A DNA stretch of 64,000 nucleotides from Aeromonas rivipollensis (GCF_010974825.1 NZ_JAAILA010000002.1:101114-165113); one strand, 5' to 3'. Positions 11,390-21,761 are shown, numbered from the stretch's first letter. Notes: a model not told the origin generated them from the sequence alone. Program-made: numbers and translations.

Positions 11390-11412
11390 GGCGAGCCATC
11401 GGAGGGCTCGCC
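11390..11412 (-). terminator. Stem-loop downstream of btuF
   Basis: A perfect 8-bp inverted repeat (GGCGAGCC / GGCTCGCC) follows the btuF stop. There is no clear T-run on the minus strand, so it may be a weak or Rho-assisted terminator between btuF and the promoter region of pseB. Confidence 0.35.
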
Positions 11413-11430
11413 CGATGTGAAGTCCGGGTC

Positions 11431-12270
11431 TCAGGCCGATGGCGGCTTGCTGCGGGCGATGGCCTCACACAACTGCTCCACCGCATTGAGGGCCCTCGGG
11501 GTGAAGCGGTGCAGCTCATCGGGGTTGATGAGGACGAGCCGCTGCTGCTTGACGGCATCCAGCATGGACCACTGGCGCCAGTGGGCCAGCACGGCAGGAT
11601 CCCGGCTGCCGGCCAGGATGAGCCCGGGGTTGGCCTTGATCACCTGCTCCAGCCCGACCTGGGGGTAGGGGGCGCTGGCATCCGCCATGATATTGCGGCC
11701 GCCGCAGAGTCTGATGGCGCGGCCCGGCCAGGTCGAGTCATTGACGCTGGTCAGCGGCGGATACCAGAGCTGATAGAAGACCGAGACCGGCTTGGGCTTG
11801 CCGTAACGCTGTTTCAGCGCATTGAGCCTGGCCAGATAGGCGTCGGCCTGCTGGTCGGCCTTCTGCCGGGTGCCGAGCAGGCGCCCCAGGCTGCGCATCT
11901 CTGTGGCCAGGGAGGCAAAGTCGGTGGGCTCCGAGTAGAAGACGGGGATGCCGAGCTTCTCGACGGGGGCCAGCATGCGGGACTGGGCCGAGCGCCAGGC
12001 CACCACCAGATCCGGCTTCTGGGCCAGCAGGGCCTCCAGGTTGATGCTGCGGTAGTTGGCGACCCGGGGCAGGGGCGCCACCTCGGGGGGGAAATCGGAG
12101 GCATCGTCGGTCGCGACTATGCGATCCCCGGCCCCTATGTCGTACAGCAGCTCGGTCAGGTGGGGGGTGAGGCTGATGATGCGCTGCGGGGTGGCCGCCG
12201 CACCGGACAGGGGCCAGCCGAGCAGGCACAGCAACAGGCACAGGGTGCGATGGGGGATAAGGTTAACCAT
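11431..12270 (-). CDS. btuF: BtuF, periplasmic vitamin B12-binding protein
   Basis: This 279-residue class III binding protein begins with a signal peptide (LLLCLLGWPLSGAAA) and continues RIISLTPHLTELLYDIGAGD, the BtuF/FecB-like start. Later YRSINLEALLAQKPDLVVAW and GLEQVIKANPGLIL are typical. It captures cobalamin in the periplasm for BtuCD. Its start overlaps the stop of the upstream CobD-like gene by 8 bases and the cluster order is mtnN, cobD-like, btuF, close to the mtnN-btuF order of enteric bacteria. BtuC and BtuD are not in this window. Confidence 0.92.
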   Translation of the reverse strand: MVNLIPHRTLCLLLCLLGWPLSGAAATPQRIISLTPHLTELLYDIGAGDRIVATDDASDFPPEVAPLPRVANYRSINLEALLAQKPDLVVAWRSAQSRMLAPVEKLGIPVFYSEPTDFASLATEMRSLGRLLGTRQKADQQADAYLARLNALKQRYGKPKPVSVFYQLWYPPLTSVNDSTWPGRAIRLCGGRNIMADASAPYPQVGLEQVIKANPGLILAGSRDPAVLAHWRQWSMLDAVKQQRLVLINPDELHRFTPRALNAVEQLCEAIARSKPPSA

Positions 12271-13225
12271 GGCGAAGTGTCATCAGGGTCAGGAGCAGCG
12301 AGAGCCCGAGCCAGCCCCAGCCGATCAGCAGCAGGCGATGGAGCAGGCGCCGGGGCAGGGTGGCATCGGGTTCGGCACCTTCGTCAAACACCGGGAGGCG
12401 CACCAGCTGGCCCTGATAGTAGCGGGGGCCCCCGAGGCGGCAACCCGTGCTCTGTGCCAGCAGGCTGAGCAGGCCGCCCATGGCCGGATAGGGCCAGCGC
12501 AGGGCAAGGCGCAGCTTGCCCCCAAGCTGGCGCAACCGGGTCAGTGCGAGGGGGAGCGCCAGCAGCAGTATGGCGGGGGCGCAGAGCCCCTGATAGAGCG
12601 CACTGGCGGCGCGGCCGAAGTGGACGAACTCCGCCTGTTTCGGGCTCCAGGCCTGATTCATCAGCTGGGCGAGACGCCAGAGCAGGGCCCCTTGCACCCC
12701 GGCCAGGGCGAAGCCCAGCAGGGGGCTGGCCCACTGGCCCACGAGGCGCAGCACGCAGGTCTCGCTCACCGCCTTGTTCAATCCCATCACCGACAGGGCG
12801 CCCGTCTCTCGCCTGAGCCAGCTCGCTGCCTGCAACCTCGCCACCAACAGCGTCTCCTGGGTGGCCAGGGCGCGGCTCGCCAGGGCGAGCTCCCGCAAGG
12901 GGCGTGATTCCAGCATCAGCAGCAGGAACAGCAGGTCAAACAGGGGCTCGGAGAGGGAGAGATTGCGCACCGCCCAGAGGCCGGCGGCGCAGGGGACCCA
13001 GACTACCAGCAGGGCCAGCAGCCCCGCCTGGCGTTGCTGACTGGGGGAACCGTCCGGGCGATACACCTTTTGGCCGAGGCGGGTCAGCAGCGGCACTGTG
13101 GCGCCGGGCCTGAAACGGGCGGGCCAGGGCAGCAGGGCCTCCAGCAGGGCGGCACCCACCATGATGGCCGCCGTCGTCGAGGCGAGGGCGGCCATCAGGG
13201 CGTCCCAGGGGATGGTGTCGATCAC
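12263..13225 (-). CDS. CobD/CbiB-family cobalamin biosynthesis membrane protein
   Basis: The chosen GTG start overlaps the mtnN stop (GTGA at 13225-13222), giving 320 residues beginning [14 protein letters not shown]; the reading frame continues upstream only as sequence antisense-like in character within mtnN. Several hydrophobic segments are visible ([60 protein letters not shown]). The family makes adenosylcobinamide or helps cobinamide salvage at the inner membrane. Coupling with btuF supports a cobalamin role. Whether it retains full CobD activity is not clear from sequence. Confidence 0.8.
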   Translation of the reverse strand: MIDTIPWDALMAALASTTAAIMVGAALLEALLPWPARFRPGATVPLLTRLGQKVYRPDGSPSQQRQAGLLALLVVWVPCAAGLWAVRNLSLSEPLFDLLFLLLMLESRPLRELALASRALATQETLLVARLQAASWLRRETGALSVMGLNKAVSETCVLRLVGQWASPLLGFALAGVQGALLWRLAQLMNQAWSPKQAEFVHFGRAASALYQGLCAPAILLLALPLALTRLRQLGGKLRLALRWPYPAMGGLLSLLAQSTGCRLGGPRYYQGQLVRLPVFDEGAEPDATLPRRLLHRLLLIGWGWLGLSLLLTLMTLRHG

Positions 13226-13914
13226 AGCTTGCCGAGCAGCGCCATGATCACCTCGGCGGAGTGTTGACCCGCCACCTCGATGAAGGCATCGAAGGATTCC
13301 ACCTGCTCCTTGCCGGCGATGTCGGACATGGCGCGCACCACCAGATAGGGCACCTTGAACATGTGGCATACCTGGCCGATGGCGGCCCCTTCCATCTCGA
13401 CTGCCAGCATCTGCGGGAAGTCGGCGCGGGCTTTGGCGATGGCGTCCGGCTTGCACATGAACTGATCACCGGTGCAGATGAGGCCGACCTTGGTCTGGTG
13501 CTTGCCTTGCTCGGCGATGCAGGCCTGGGCCAGGGCGATGAGCTTGTCATCGCAGGGGAAGGCGGCGGGCTGCTGGGCCATCTGACCCATCTCGTAACCG
13601 AAGGCGGTCACGTCCACGTCGTGGAAACGCATCTCGCTGGCGATGACCACGTCTCCGATGTGCAGATCCTGGGCGAAGCCACCGGCGGAGCCGGTGTTGA
13701 TGACGCAATCGGGGGCAAATTTCTCCAGCAGCAGGCTGGTGGCGACGCTGGCGGCAACCTTGCCGATGCCGGAGCGGGTCAGGATCACCTCTTTACCGGC
13801 CAGACGGCCCTGATAGAACTCGCAGCCGCCCAGTTGCAGGGTGGTGGGTTCACTCAGCTGGCTGCGCAGCAGGGCAACTTCCTGCTCCATGGCGCCGATA
13901 ATACCTACTTTCAT
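13222..13914 (-). CDS. mtnN: MtnN, 5'-methylthioadenosine/S-adenosylhomocysteine nucleosidase
   Basis: The 230-residue protein starts [15 protein letters not shown] and has the nucleosidase signatures [19 protein letters not shown] with the substrate-binding Glu, and RAMSDIAGK with the catalytic Asp. It cleaves methylthioadenosine and S-adenosylhomocysteine, supporting methionine salvage and AI-2 synthesis. Two consecutive ATG codons exist; the second lies six bases from the GAGG ribosome site and is preferred. It heads a coupled mtnN, cobD-like, btuF operon. Confidence 0.95.
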   Translation of the reverse strand: MKVGIIGAMEQEVALLRSQLSEPTTLQLGGCEFYQGRLAGKEVILTRSGIGKVAASVATSLLLEKFAPDCVINTGSAGGFAQDLHIGDVVIASEMRFHDVDVTAFGYEMGQMAQQPAAFPCDDKLIALAQACIAEQGKHQTKVGLICTGDQFMCKPDAIAKARADFPQMLAVEMEGAAIGQVCHMFKVPYLVVRAMSDIAGKEQVESFDAFIEVAGQHSAEVIMALLGKL

Positions 13915-14023
13915 CATCTACCTCGTCTCGATGGCCGCTGGGCCGGAAAAGTTGGCGGGGATGATAACAAAACTTGGCGATGGCGCCGAGCATTCCTGTG
14001 GGGCTGCCGGGGCATCTCCTGCG

Positions 14024-14782
14024 TCAGTGGTAGTGCTCGACCAGGGCGGCCAGCTCGCCGCTCGAGGCCAGCTGCTGCAAGGTGTTGGCAAAGAGCGCCA
14101 GCCGCTCTGGGGTGCTGCGGCGGTGGAACAGTATGTAGAAGGGGGTCTCTTCCATCACTGTGGGGAGAATGCGGATCCGCTCCCCCAGCCCGTGCTCGCG
14201 CAGATCGGATTCAAACCCCGGGGAGCGGTAGTAGACGAAGCGCCCCCGCTTCATCAACAGCTTGTCGTAGTTGGCCTTGCTGCCGATCCCGCCGCTGTCG
14301 ATGAGGAGGCCGCCGATGGCCTGGAGCCGTGCGATGGCGCCGCTGCCGTGGTTGATGAGGATGCTGCCCGCCTGGCCGAGGGCCCTGACATCCTCCCAGC
14401 TGCGTATCTCGACCGGATCGTCGCGACGCACCGCCAAGTGGTAGCGCACAGTGAAGATGGCGGGTTGCAGGTAGACGAATTGGCTGCGGCGCTCCGGGCT
14501 GTCCCCCACGCCGCAGATGAAGTCCAGCTGACCGTGCTGCACCTTCTTCTCCAGGCGCTTGAGGGGCAGGGTGCTCTGATCCCCCTCGATGCGCAGGGCC
14601 GGCTCCCGCACCTCCATCCGTCGGAACAGATCGACGCAGATCCCCCCTGTCTTCCCTCCCGCCAGGGTCAGGTACTTGGGGGCCGAATTGGCTTGCGCCG
14701 CCGTGTGGTACACCTCGGTGGCAGCGACGGCCCCACTGGCTGGGGCAAGCAGGCAAAGCAGCAGAGCCATCCGGACGATCAT
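14024..14782 (-). CDS. Periplasmic solute-binding protein (SBP_bac_3-like)
   Basis: A signal peptide (MALLLCLLAPASGAVAA) precedes a domain resembling amino-acid ABC transporter binding proteins: GGICVDLFRRMEVREPALR, VRYHLAVRRDDPVEI, SWEDVRALGQAGSILINHGS, and a C-terminal FANTLQQLASSGEL. No permease or ATPase is adjacent, so it may be an orphan binding or sensing protein, as is common among Aeromonas and Shewanella. The start at 14782 is a choice; GTG 14815 and ATG 14770 are also possible and neither has a strong ribosome site. The ligand is unknown. Confidence 0.72.
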   Translation of the reverse strand: MIVRMALLLCLLAPASGAVAATEVYHTAAQANSAPKYLTLAGGKTGGICVDLFRRMEVREPALRIEGDQSTLPLKRLEKKVQHGQLDFICGVGDSPERRSQFVYLQPAIFTVRYHLAVRRDDPVEIRSWEDVRALGQAGSILINHGSGAIARLQAIGGLLIDSGGIGSKANYDKLLMKRGRFVYYRSPGFESDLREHGLGERIRILPTVMEETPFYILFHRRSTPERLALFANTLQQLASSGELAALVEHYH

Positions 14783-14875
14783 CTCATACAGGGTCTCGAT
14801 AGGGGCGACGCGCACCCATCATCAGCCGGATCAGGAACGCAAGGAACTAGACATTAGGCTATTTATCAGCGTGTT

Positions 14876-15102
14876 ATCAACCCAAGGCAGTATCTTGCGT
14901 CATCATCAGGGCAAATCCCGCCATCAGGCCCGGGGATCACTGAGTGGAAAAAGGCGGCTTGCATCCAGCCCCGGCCTATCGCGCCCATATCAACCCAGGG
15001 CCGTATCTTGCGTCATCATCAGGGCAAATTTCGCCATCAGGTCCGGGGATCACTGAGTGGGAAAAGACGGCTTGCATCCAGCCCCGGCCTCTTGCGCCCA
15101 TA
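14876..15102. repeat. Two 113-bp tandem copies of the zip gene 3' end plus flank
   Basis: Two units of 113 bases (14876-14988 and 14989-15101) follow each other, and a third partial copy is the true end of the ZIP gene from 15102 to about 15160. Read on the minus strand, each unit contains a near-copy of the last ~17 codons of the ZIP gene, ending in LMMTQDTALG and TGA, then about 55 bases of spacer (with GGCCGGGGCTGGATGCAAGC). The copies differ from the gene by several substitutions, so the duplication is not recent. This accounts for nearly the whole 320-base gap between the solute-binding gene and zip. Confidence 0.88.
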
Positions 15103-16032
15103 TCAACCCAAGGCCGTATCCAGCGTCATCATCAAGGCAAAGCCGGCCATCAGGCCCAGGGTGGCATGGGTCTGGTGACCGTTGCGGTGGGTCTCGGGGA
15201 TCACCTCGTGGGAGACCACGAACAACATGGCACCGGCCGCGAGCCCCAGACCTATGGGGTAGGCGATGGCCATGCCGCTGGCGAGCCCGACCCCGAGCAG
15301 GGCGCCGAGCGGTTCCAGCAGACCGCTGCCGATGGCCACCAGCACGGCGACCGAGGGACGAAAGCCGGCGGCGGACATGGCGAGCGCTACCGCCAGTCCT
15401 TCGGGGATGTCCTGCAGGGCGATGGCGGTGGTGAGCGGCAACCCCACCGCCATGTCCCCCTGGGAGAAACTGACCCCGATGGCCATGCCTTCCGGCAGGT
15501 TGTGCAGGGCGATGGCGAACACGAACAGCCAGACCCGGGAGCAGCTCTCGTGGCCGGGGCCGCAGGGGCCCGTCTTGTCGTGCTCGTGGGGGGTGAACTG
15601 ATCCAGCCCCAGCATCAGCAAGACCCCCAGGGTCATGCCGGCCACCACCACGGCGGCGGCGAGGAAGCCGTCCCCGGTGATCCCCTCGGCCGCCTCCAGC
15701 CCCGGCAGCAGCAGGGAGAAGGCGCTGGCCGCCAGCATCATGCCGGCGGCAAAGCCCAGCATGGCGTCTTCCACCCGCTGGGGGACAGATCGCAGGAACA
15801 GGGCGGGCAGGGCGCCGAGCGCCGTGGCGGCAAACCCCGCGACGCCGCCGATGAGGCCATAACGCACCCCGGGGCTGATGTCACCGGCCGCCAGCATGAT
15901 GAGGCTCTGCAACAGGAGCAGCAGGACGGCGGCCAGGGCGAGCAGCAGTCCCAGGGCGATGAGAGGGCGTTCCTGTATCTGCTCGCGCAGTTGGACTGAC
16001 CAGAAGGGGCTGAGGGTCGATGCGTTATCCAT
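15103..16032 (-). CDS. ZIP family divalent metal transporter
   Basis: This 309-residue inner-membrane protein starts MDNASTLSPFW behind a GAGG ribosome site. Membrane segments are visible throughout, and the ZIP hallmarks are present: ALHNLPEGMAIGVSF in TM4 and ALQDIPEGLAVALAMS in TM5, with the histidine and glutamate metal ligands. A cytoplasmic loop contains HEHDK and CGPGHES, plausible metal-binding residues. It probably imports zinc or a related cation (GufA/ZupT-like branch). Its last codons are repeated twice in the downstream DNA. Confidence 0.87.
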   Translation of the reverse strand: MDNASTLSPFWSVQLREQIQERPLIALGLLLALAAVLLLLLQSLIMLAAGDISPGVRYGLIGGVAGFAATALGALPALFLRSVPQRVEDAMLGFAAGMMLAASAFSLLLPGLEAAEGITGDGFLAAAVVVAGMTLGVLLMLGLDQFTPHEHDKTGPCGPGHESCSRVWLFVFAIALHNLPEGMAIGVSFSQGDMAVGLPLTTAIALQDIPEGLAVALAMSAAGFRPSVAVLVAIGSGLLEPLGALLGVGLASGMAIAYPIGLGLAAGAMLFVVSHEVIPETHRNGHQTHATLGLMAGFALMMTLDTALG

Positions 16033-16367
16033 GGGGCCTCGGGGACTGTGGTTGGGAGAGACGAGAGGGCCATTACATAACCTGGCCTCCCGTTTGTCCA
16101 TGATGGCGGGGCGATTGGGGCAATCGGCTCAAGTTTGTGGTCATCCGGTCGCTCTTGTATCCCGGGCCCATGCCAAACGACATGGCCCTGTGCAACACGA
16201 GAGGGATGAGCGAGGGCGGCAGCTGTGATAGGGTGCGCGCCTGCGAACGCGCTTCCCTGTTCGTTCGCATTGTTTCATTTTCCCGTCAGGAGTCTCGGGT
16301 CACCGCTTACACGGATGTGATCGCCACTGTGCAGCTGCTTATCAGCAGTCGAGGATCACCAGCCAAC
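16033..16367. other. Intergenic region between zip and a chemoreceptor gene
   Basis: This 335-base gap separates divergently transcribed genes and should hold both promoters. An open frame runs through it into the chemoreceptor, but its codons are unlike a protein and the chemoreceptor begins at 16368. I see no RNA gene or repeat in it. Confidence 0.4.
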
Positions 16368-17999
16368 ATGTCTTACAAGAACCTCTCCATCGGCAAGAAG
16401 ATTGCCGTGGTCTTTGCGGTTATCGCCGCCATCAACGTGATATTCGGTCTTTTTCTCGCCAGCGAACTGCGCGGAGTACGGGATCGGGTGCTCAATTTCA
16501 CCGATTCCACCCTGCCGAGCGTGATCTCGGTGGAAACCCTGCTCTACGACGTCTCCTATGTGCGCCGCGCCCAGTTTGCCCTGCTGATGGTCGAGGACGC
16601 CGCCGATGTGCAGGCCCGTCGCGGCCGCATCCAGGAGAGCGTGGCCAAGGTGGAGCGCGCCCTGAGTGCCTATGAGGCCACCGTCGGGGCCGAGCACGAG
16701 CGCCAGGTGTTCAACCGGGCCAAGCAGCAGTGGCTGCAGTATCTGAGCGCGGTCAACCGGGTCGACAGCCTGCTGGTACAGGGGCTCAAGGATCAGGCAA
16801 GGGACGCGCTGTTCCAATCCAACGGGAGCTACACCGAGCTGGAGCAGGGGGTCAACGCCCTGGTGGAGGTGAACCTCGGCTTCGTGCAGGAGAACCGCGG
16901 CAGCCTGCTTGGCAGCGTCAACATGGTGACGACCTTCGCCACTGTGAGCATCGGCGCCCTGCTGCTGTTCATGGGGGTGATGACCTGGTTCCTCACGCGC
17001 CAGATCTGCCTGCCGCTGCAGGCCGTGGTCGCCCAGGCCAACGCCATAGCGCAGGGGAACTTGACCCACAGGCTGGATCGCCAGCACATAGGGCAGGATG
17101 AACTGGGCATGCTGGCCAGTGCCTCCCTCAAGATGCAGGACAACCTGCGCGCTCTCATCGAGGAGGTGGTCGCCGCCGTGACCCAGCTGGGGGCCGCCAT
17201 CGAGGAGGTGAGCGCCGTCTCCGAGCAGTCTGCTCAGGGGATCCAGAGCCAGCAGCAGGAGATCTCCCTGGTGGCGACCGCCATGGCCCAGATGAAGGCG
17301 ACGGTGGCCGATGTGGCGGGCAATACCGAGGTCGCCTCGGAATCCGCCAGCTCGGCCAATGCCCTGGCCCGTCGCGGCAATCAGGATGTGCAGGGCGCCC
17401 TGGTGGCCATCACCCGGGTTGCCGAGGAGATGGAGCAGGCGGGCACCCTGGTGGCGGAGCTGGAGCGGGAATCGGCCCAGATCAACCTGGTGGTGGATGT
17501 CATTCGCGGCATCGCCGATCAGACCAACCTGCTGGCGCTCAATGCCGCCATAGAGGCGGCCCGCGCCGGCGAGCAGGGCCGCGGCTTTGCGGTGGTGGCC
17601 GATGAGGTGCGCACCCTGGCGGGCCGCACCCAGGCCTCTACCGGTGAGATAGTCGCCATCATCGAAACCCTGCAGGCTCGCGCCAACCAGGCGAAGGCGG
17701 TGACCAGCCAGAGCTGCGAGATGATCCGCCAGTGCGTGAGCCAGAGCGAGCAGACCAGCTCGGGGATCCAGCAGATCGAGGAGGCGGTTGGCCAGATTGC
17801 CGACATGGCGATCCAGATCGCCAGCGCCTGCGGTGAGCAGGATGCGGTCTCCGACGAGCTCGGCCGCAACGTGGAGCGGATCAACGAGTCCTCCAACGAG
17901 GTGGCGACCGGCGCCGATCACACCGCCCGCGCCTGTCTGGAGCTGAGCCAACTGGCGGCGAGCCTGCGCCAGACCATAGGCCGTTTCCGCCTCGCCTGA
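16368..17999 (+). CDS. Methyl-accepting chemotaxis protein, transmembrane
   Basis: The 543-residue receptor starts [18 protein letters not shown]. It has TM1 at about residues 12-32, a four-helix-bundle periplasmic domain of about 160 residues (with [20 protein letters not shown]), TM2 near 190-213 ([14 protein letters not shown]), a HAMP domain and the signalling hairpin [20 protein letters not shown]. No NWETF-type CheR/CheB tether is present at the C-terminus (ends GRFRLA). The ligand is not predictable. An open frame extends upstream of the start but codes nothing recognisable. Confidence 0.93.
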   Translation: MSYKNLSIGKKIAVVFAVIAAINVIFGLFLASELRGVRDRVLNFTDSTLPSVISVETLLYDVSYVRRAQFALLMVEDAADVQARRGRIQESVAKVERALSAYEATVGAEHERQVFNRAKQQWLQYLSAVNRVDSLLVQGLKDQARDALFQSNGSYTELEQGVNALVEVNLGFVQENRGSLLGSVNMVTTFATVSIGALLLFMGVMTWFLTRQICLPLQAVVAQANAIAQGNLTHRLDRQHIGQDELGMLASASLKMQDNLRALIEEVVAAVTQLGAAIEEVSAVSEQSAQGIQSQQQEISLVATAMAQMKATVADVAGNTEVASESASSANALARRGNQDVQGALVAITRVAEEMEQAGTLVAELERESAQINLVVDVIRGIADQTNLLALNAAIEAARAGEQGRGFAVVADEVRTLAGRTQASTGEIVAIIETLQARANQAKAVTSQSCEMIRQCVSQSEQTSSGIQQIEEAVGQIADMAIQIASACGEQDAVSDELGRNVERINESSNEVATGADHTARACLELSQLAASLRQTIGRFRLA

Positions 18000-18023
18000 T
18001 GCAGGACGGCTGGCAGAGTACCA

Positions 18024-18053
18024 ACAAAAACGGGGCCCCAGGGCCCCGTTTGC
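18024..18053. terminator. Bidirectional terminator between chemoreceptor and gloA
   Basis: An 11-bp GC-rich stem (AAACGGGGCCC / GGGCCCCGTTT) flanked by A-run and T-run lies between the convergent genes. Confidence 0.85.
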
Positions 18054-18081
18054 TATGTCACCACCAGGGTGTCGGTCTGGC

Positions 18082-18489
18082 TCAGACGCCGAGGCCGGTT
18101 CCTGTGTCTTTCTTGGCGATCAGCTCAATCTTGTAACCGTCCGGGTCTTCCACGAAGGCGATGACGGTGGTGCCCCCCTTGACCGGGCCCGGCTCGCGGG
18201 TGATCTTGGCGCCGGCGGCGCGCAGGGCGTCGCAGGTGCCATAGATGTCGTCCGCTTCCAGGGCGATGTGGCCGTAGGCAGAGCCCAGCTCGTACTCGCT
18301 CACCCCCCAGTTGTAGGTGAGCTCGATGACGGCCTCGTCCTTCTCGTCACCGTAGCCGACGAAGGCTAGGGTGTACTTGTATTCGCTGTTCTCGCTCTTG
18401 CGCAGCAGTGTCATGCCCAGCACGCGGGTGTAGAAGTCGATGGAGCGTTGCAGGTCGCCGACGCGCAGCATGGTATGCAGAATTCTCAT
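18082..18489 (-). CDS. gloA: GloA, lactoylglutathione lyase (glyoxalase I)
   Basis: This 135-residue protein starts [20 protein letters not shown] and has the two glyoxalase half-domains with the metal ligands in place: His5 (in ILHTMLRV), Glu56-region ([10 protein letters not shown]), His74-region ([10 protein letters not shown]) and Glu122-region (KIELI). It converts the glutathione hemithioacetal of methylglyoxal to S-lactoylglutathione. The enteric-type short form, usually nickel-activated. It stands alone between nth and a terminator. Confidence 0.95.
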   Translation of the reverse strand: MRILHTMLRVGDLQRSIDFYTRVLGMTLLRKSENSEYKYTLAFVGYGDEKDEAVIELTYNWGVSEYELGSAYGHIALEADDIYGTCDALRAAGAKITREPGPVKGGTTVIAFVEDPDGYKIELIAKKDTGTGLGV

Positions 18490-18569
18490 TGCTCAATTCT
18501 CCGGGTTGGTGATTGGTACTGCTTTCAATCTAGGTCGTGAGGCCAACGGCTGGATATCAGAGGCCGCCG

Positions 18570-19211
18570 TCAGCTCTCCGGGTAGACCTTTTCTTTGTAC
18601 TCGCACAGGTCTTCGATGATACAGGAGCCACAGCGTGGCTTGCGCGCCAGGCAGGTGTAGCGCCCGTGCAGGATGAGCCAGTGGTGCACATCCAGCTTGA
18701 ACTCGGCGGGCACCACTTTCAGCAGTTTCTCCTCCACTTGATCCACGTTCTTGCCCACCGCGAAACCGGTGCGATTCGACACCCGGAAGATATGGGTGTC
18801 GACCGCTATGGTGGGCCAGCCAAACGCCGTGTTGAGCACCACGTTGGCGGTCTTGCGACCGACCCCGGGCAGGGCTTCCAGTGCCTCGCGGTTCTCCGGC
18901 ACCTCGCCGCCGTGGCGCTCCAGCAAGATGGCGCAGGTCTTGATGACGTTCTCGGCCTTGGTGTTGAACAGGCCTATGGTCTTGATGTACTCCTTCACGC
19001 CGTCCACCCCGAGAGCCAGCATGGCGGCTGGGGTATTGGCCACCGGATAGAGCTTGTCGGTGGCCTTGTTGACGCTGACATCGGTCGCCTGGGCCGACAG
19101 CAGCACGGCGATCAGCAGCTCGAACGGCGTGGTGAAGTTGAGTTCAGTGGTGGGGTGCGGGTTGTTCTCCCGCAACCGCTCCAGTATCTCTCTGCGTTTT
19201 TGGTTATTCAT
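18570..19211 (-). CDS. nth: Nth, endonuclease III
   Basis: The 213-residue base-excision glycosylase has the helix-hairpin-helix LPGVGRKTANVVLN with the catalytic Lys, the aspartate in VDTHIFRVSNRTG, and the C-terminal iron-sulfur cluster cysteines C-x6-C-x2-C-x5-C in CLARKPRCGSCIIEDLC. It removes oxidised pyrimidines from DNA. It directly follows rsxE, the gene order conserved in many gammaproteobacteria. Confidence 0.97.
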   Translation of the reverse strand: MNNQKRREILERLRENNPHPTTELNFTTPFELLIAVLLSAQATDVSVNKATDKLYPVANTPAAMLALGVDGVKEYIKTIGLFNTKAENVIKTCAILLERHGGEVPENREALEALPGVGRKTANVVLNTAFGWPTIAVDTHIFRVSNRTGFAVGKNVDQVEEKLLKVVPAEFKLDVHHWLILHGRYTCLARKPRCGSCIIEDLCEYKEKVYPES

Positions 19212-19241
19212 CGAGTCTCATGTCTGTCTTGGTGCCAGCCC

Positions 19242-20024
19242 TCAGAGCTGGGTGGCGCGGGCACCGGCTGCGGGCAGGCTGCAGTGCGCCTTGTCGGCAC
19301 GCTGTTTGCGGCCCATCCAGTCGTTGATGGCATTCTTGCCGGCGATGAGCAGGCCCAGGCCGATGAAGCCCCCCGGCGGCAAAATGGCCAGCAGCAGGCT
19401 GGCATCGGCATGGAACAGCTCGATGCGCAGGGACTTGGCCCAGTCCCCCAGCAGCAGATCGGCGCCGTCGAACAGGGTGCCCATGCCGATGATCTCCCTA
19501 AGCCCCCCCAGCACCAGCAGCACCAGGGTGAAGCCCAGCCCCATCATGAAGCCGTCGATGGCCGCCAGCAGGGGCGGGTTCTTGGAGGCATAGGCCTCGG
19601 CCCGGCCTATGATGACGCAGTTGGTGACGATGAGGGCGATGAAGATGCCGAGCGCCTGATAGAGGCCATAGGTGTAGGCGTTCATCAACAGCTGCACGCT
19701 GGTCACCAGGGCCGCGATGATCATCACGTAGACCGGGATGCGAATGTCCTTGGGCACCCAGTTGCGCACCAGGGAGATGGCCAGGTTGGAGCTTATCAGC
19801 ACCACCATGGTCGCCAGCCCCAGCCCCAGGGCATTGGTGAAGGTGGAGGAGACCGCCAGGGTCGGGCAGAGCCCCAGCACCTGCACCAGGGAGGGGTTGT
19901 TCTTCCACAGCCCCTGCAGCATCAGCTCCTTGAGCTCTTCGCGGCGGCTGTTGCCCTCATCGGCCGGGCTCTGGCCGTCAATCACATCAACTTGTTCCAT
20001 TGCGTGTTCCGTTGTATGTGCCAT
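19242..20024 (-). CDS. rsxE: RsxE/RnfE, electron transport complex membrane subunit
   Basis: This 260-residue inner-membrane protein has the six-helix RnfE pattern with [19 protein letters not shown] and [10 protein letters not shown]. The C-terminus is rich in basic and Ala residues. It is part of the Rsx/Rnf complex that couples NADH-ferredoxin electron transfer to ion movement and in enteric bacteria reduces SoxR. A GGAG site six bases upstream supports the first ATG. It is the last rsx gene before nth. Confidence 0.95.
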   Translation of the reverse strand: MAHTTEHAMEQVDVIDGQSPADEGNSRREELKELMLQGLWKNNPSLVQVLGLCPTLAVSSTFTNALGLGLATMVVLISSNLAISLVRNWVPKDIRIPVYVMIIAALVTSVQLLMNAYTYGLYQALGIFIALIVTNCVIIGRAEAYASKNPPLLAAIDGFMMGLGFTLVLLVLGGLREIIGMGTLFDGADLLLGDWAKSLRIELFHADASLLLAILPPGGFIGLGLLIAGKNAINDWMGRKQRADKAHCSLPAAGARATQL

Positions 20025-20038
20025 ATGGGGCTCCGGTG

Positions 20039-20671
20039 TTAGGGGGTGGCGTCACAGGAGGGGGCCTCTTGCAGCAGCTCGGGGTGCTCCTGTTGCAGCA
20101 GCAGCAGGTTCTTCACCGCCTTGACCACGGCGCGGGGGGTGATGGTGGCGCCGGTGAAGGCGTCAAATTCGCCGCCATCCTTCTTCACCGCCCAGCTGGC
20201 CGCGTTCTCCCTGGTGAGGAACTTGCCGACGAAGCTCTCTATCCAGCTCGATTTCTTCAACTCTATCTTGTCCCCAAGACCCGGGGTTTCCTTGTGGGCC
20301 AGCACCCGTACCGCGCTGATGGCCCCCTTGGCATCTGTGCCGACCACCATGCGAATGGCACCACTGTAGCCGTCGGGGGCCACGGTTTCCAGCGCATAGC
20401 CGGTGTGCTCCCCCTTGAGGGTCGCAGTATAGAGCGGCATGGGCTGATCGCTGCCCAGGTACTCGCGGCTGGTGACAAGTCGGCAGCTGGCCACCAGATC
20501 GTTGTCATAGCTCCCCGCCGGCAGCAGGGCTTCCAGGGTGCGCAGCTTCTCCAGCTGTTGCTGGTGGGCGATGCGATCCCGGGTCAGCTCGTTGGTCAGC
20601 ACCACCATGGCGGTGCAGGCCAGGGCGAACAGGGCCAGGGTGACGCCGTTTTTGCGCATGCTCTTTAACAT
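20039..20671 (-). CDS. rsxG: RsxG/RnfG, FMN-bearing electron transport subunit
   Basis: The start at 20671 ([10 protein letters not shown]) is preceded by an AGGA site and is followed at once by the single N-terminal membrane anchor. The FMN attachment motif TGATITP lies at about residues 173-179 with Thr176 as the expected flavinylated residue. The domain faces the periplasm. Frame extension upstream overlaps rsxD and is not needed. Length 210 matches the family. Confidence 0.94.
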   Translation of the reverse strand: MLKSMRKNGVTLALFALACTAMVVLTNELTRDRIAHQQQLEKLRTLEALLPAGSYDNDLVASCRLVTSREYLGSDQPMPLYTATLKGEHTGYALETVAPDGYSGAIRMVVGTDAKGAISAVRVLAHKETPGLGDKIELKKSSWIESFVGKFLTRENAASWAVKKDGGEFDAFTGATITPRAVVKAVKNLLLLQQEHPELLQEAPSCDATP

Positions 20672-20705
20672 GGGAAGGTTCCTGAGAGTGAGATGTGCGC
20701 CATGA

Positions 20706-21758
20706 TCATTTGCGGCGATCCCCATAGACCTTGGGACGAGTCAGGCTGTCTATCAGCGGCACGCAGAGGTTGGCCAGCAACACGGCAAAGGCGAAGGCGT
20801 CCGGGTAGCCGCCGAAGCGGCGGATGAGGTAGACCAGCACGCCGATCAGCACGCCGTAGATGAGGCGACCCCTGGCCGTGGTGCTCGCGCTCACCGGGTC
20901 GGTGGCGATGAAGAAGGCCCCCAGCATGGTGGCGCCGCTGAACAGGTGCAGCATGGGGGTGGCGGTGGCGTCAGGCGTGGCCAGATAGCCCAGGGTGGCC
21001 GACAGCAGCAGGGCCCCCAGCACGGCGGTGGGAATGCGCCAGTTGATCACTTTTTGCTGCAACAGGAAGAGGCCACCCAGCAGGTAGTACAGGTTGACCC
21101 AGCTCCAGCCAATCCCGCCCCAGCCCTCGAACACGGCGTGAGTCATCACCTCGCTGGCGGTGAGCCCCTGGGTCAGGCCCGTCTTCAGGGTGTCGAGGGG
21201 GGTGGCCATGGTCAGGCCATCCACCCCCTGCTTGAGTTGCGCCAGGCTGTAACCGTCCAGGCTGAAGCCGGTGAAGATCACCGAGACGGCGTCCCCAAAG
21301 TCGACCCCGTAGGCGGCGATGCTGGAGGGGGGCAGCCAGCTGGTCATCTGGACCGGGAAGGAGACCAGCAGCAGCACATAGGCCACCATGGCCGGGTTGA
21401 ACAGGTTCTGACCGAGCCCGCCATAGAGGTGCTTGGCGATGATGATGGCAAAGGCGGTGCCGAGTACCAGCATCCACCAGGGCAGCAAGGGGGGCAGGGA
21501 GAGGCCGATCAGCACGGCGGTGAGGGCCGCGCTGCCGTCCAGCAGGGCCGGTTTGACGGGGCGGCCACGCAGGCGCAGGACCAGGGCCTCGCAGCCCAGC
21601 GCCGTCACCAGGGCCAGCAGGGTCTGGATCAGGGTTCCCCAGCCGAAGAACCAGGTCTGGGCCAGGAAGCCGGGCAGACAGGCCAGGATCACCAGCAGCA
21701 TCAGGGTCTGGGTCTGCTTGCGGTTATGGGCGAAGGGCGCACTCGCGAGATTGAACAT
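20706..21758 (-). CDS. rsxD: RsxD/RnfD, electron transport complex membrane subunit
   Basis: This 350-residue polytopic protein of the NQR2/RnfD family has [18 protein letters not shown] at the start, many membrane segments and the covalent FMN site in [13 protein letters not shown] (the Thr of SGAT). It starts 3 bases after the rsxC stop. Confidence 0.95.
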   Translation of the reverse strand: MFNLASAPFAHNRKQTQTLMLLVILACLPGFLAQTWFFGWGTLIQTLLALVTALGCEALVLRLRGRPVKPALLDGSAALTAVLIGLSLPPLLPWWMLVLGTAFAIIIAKHLYGGLGQNLFNPAMVAYVLLLVSFPVQMTSWLPPSSIAAYGVDFGDAVSVIFTGFSLDGYSLAQLKQGVDGLTMATPLDTLKTGLTQGLTASEVMTHAVFEGWGGIGWSWVNLYYLLGGLFLLQQKVINWRIPTAVLGALLLSATLGYLATPDATATPMLHLFSGATMLGAFFIATDPVSASTTARGRLIYGVLIGVLVYLIRRFGGYPDAFAFAVLLANLCVPLIDSLTRPKVYGDRRK

Positions 21759-21761
21759 GGA

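Noticed and set aside
13226..13456. N-terminal extension of the CobD-like protein into mtnN
   Set aside because: Residues are non-protein-like and the GTGA overlap at 13225 gives the expected start.
14876..15102. Possible CRISPR-like repeats
   Set aside because: Only two 113-base units plus a gene tail; no short repeats with unique spacers. They are copies of the zip 3' end.
18537..20042. Long open frame of about 500 codons antisense to nth and rsxE
   Set aside because: Its sequence is Gly/His/Gln-rich with no domain, and the opposite strand encodes complete conserved proteins. High-GC antisense artefact.
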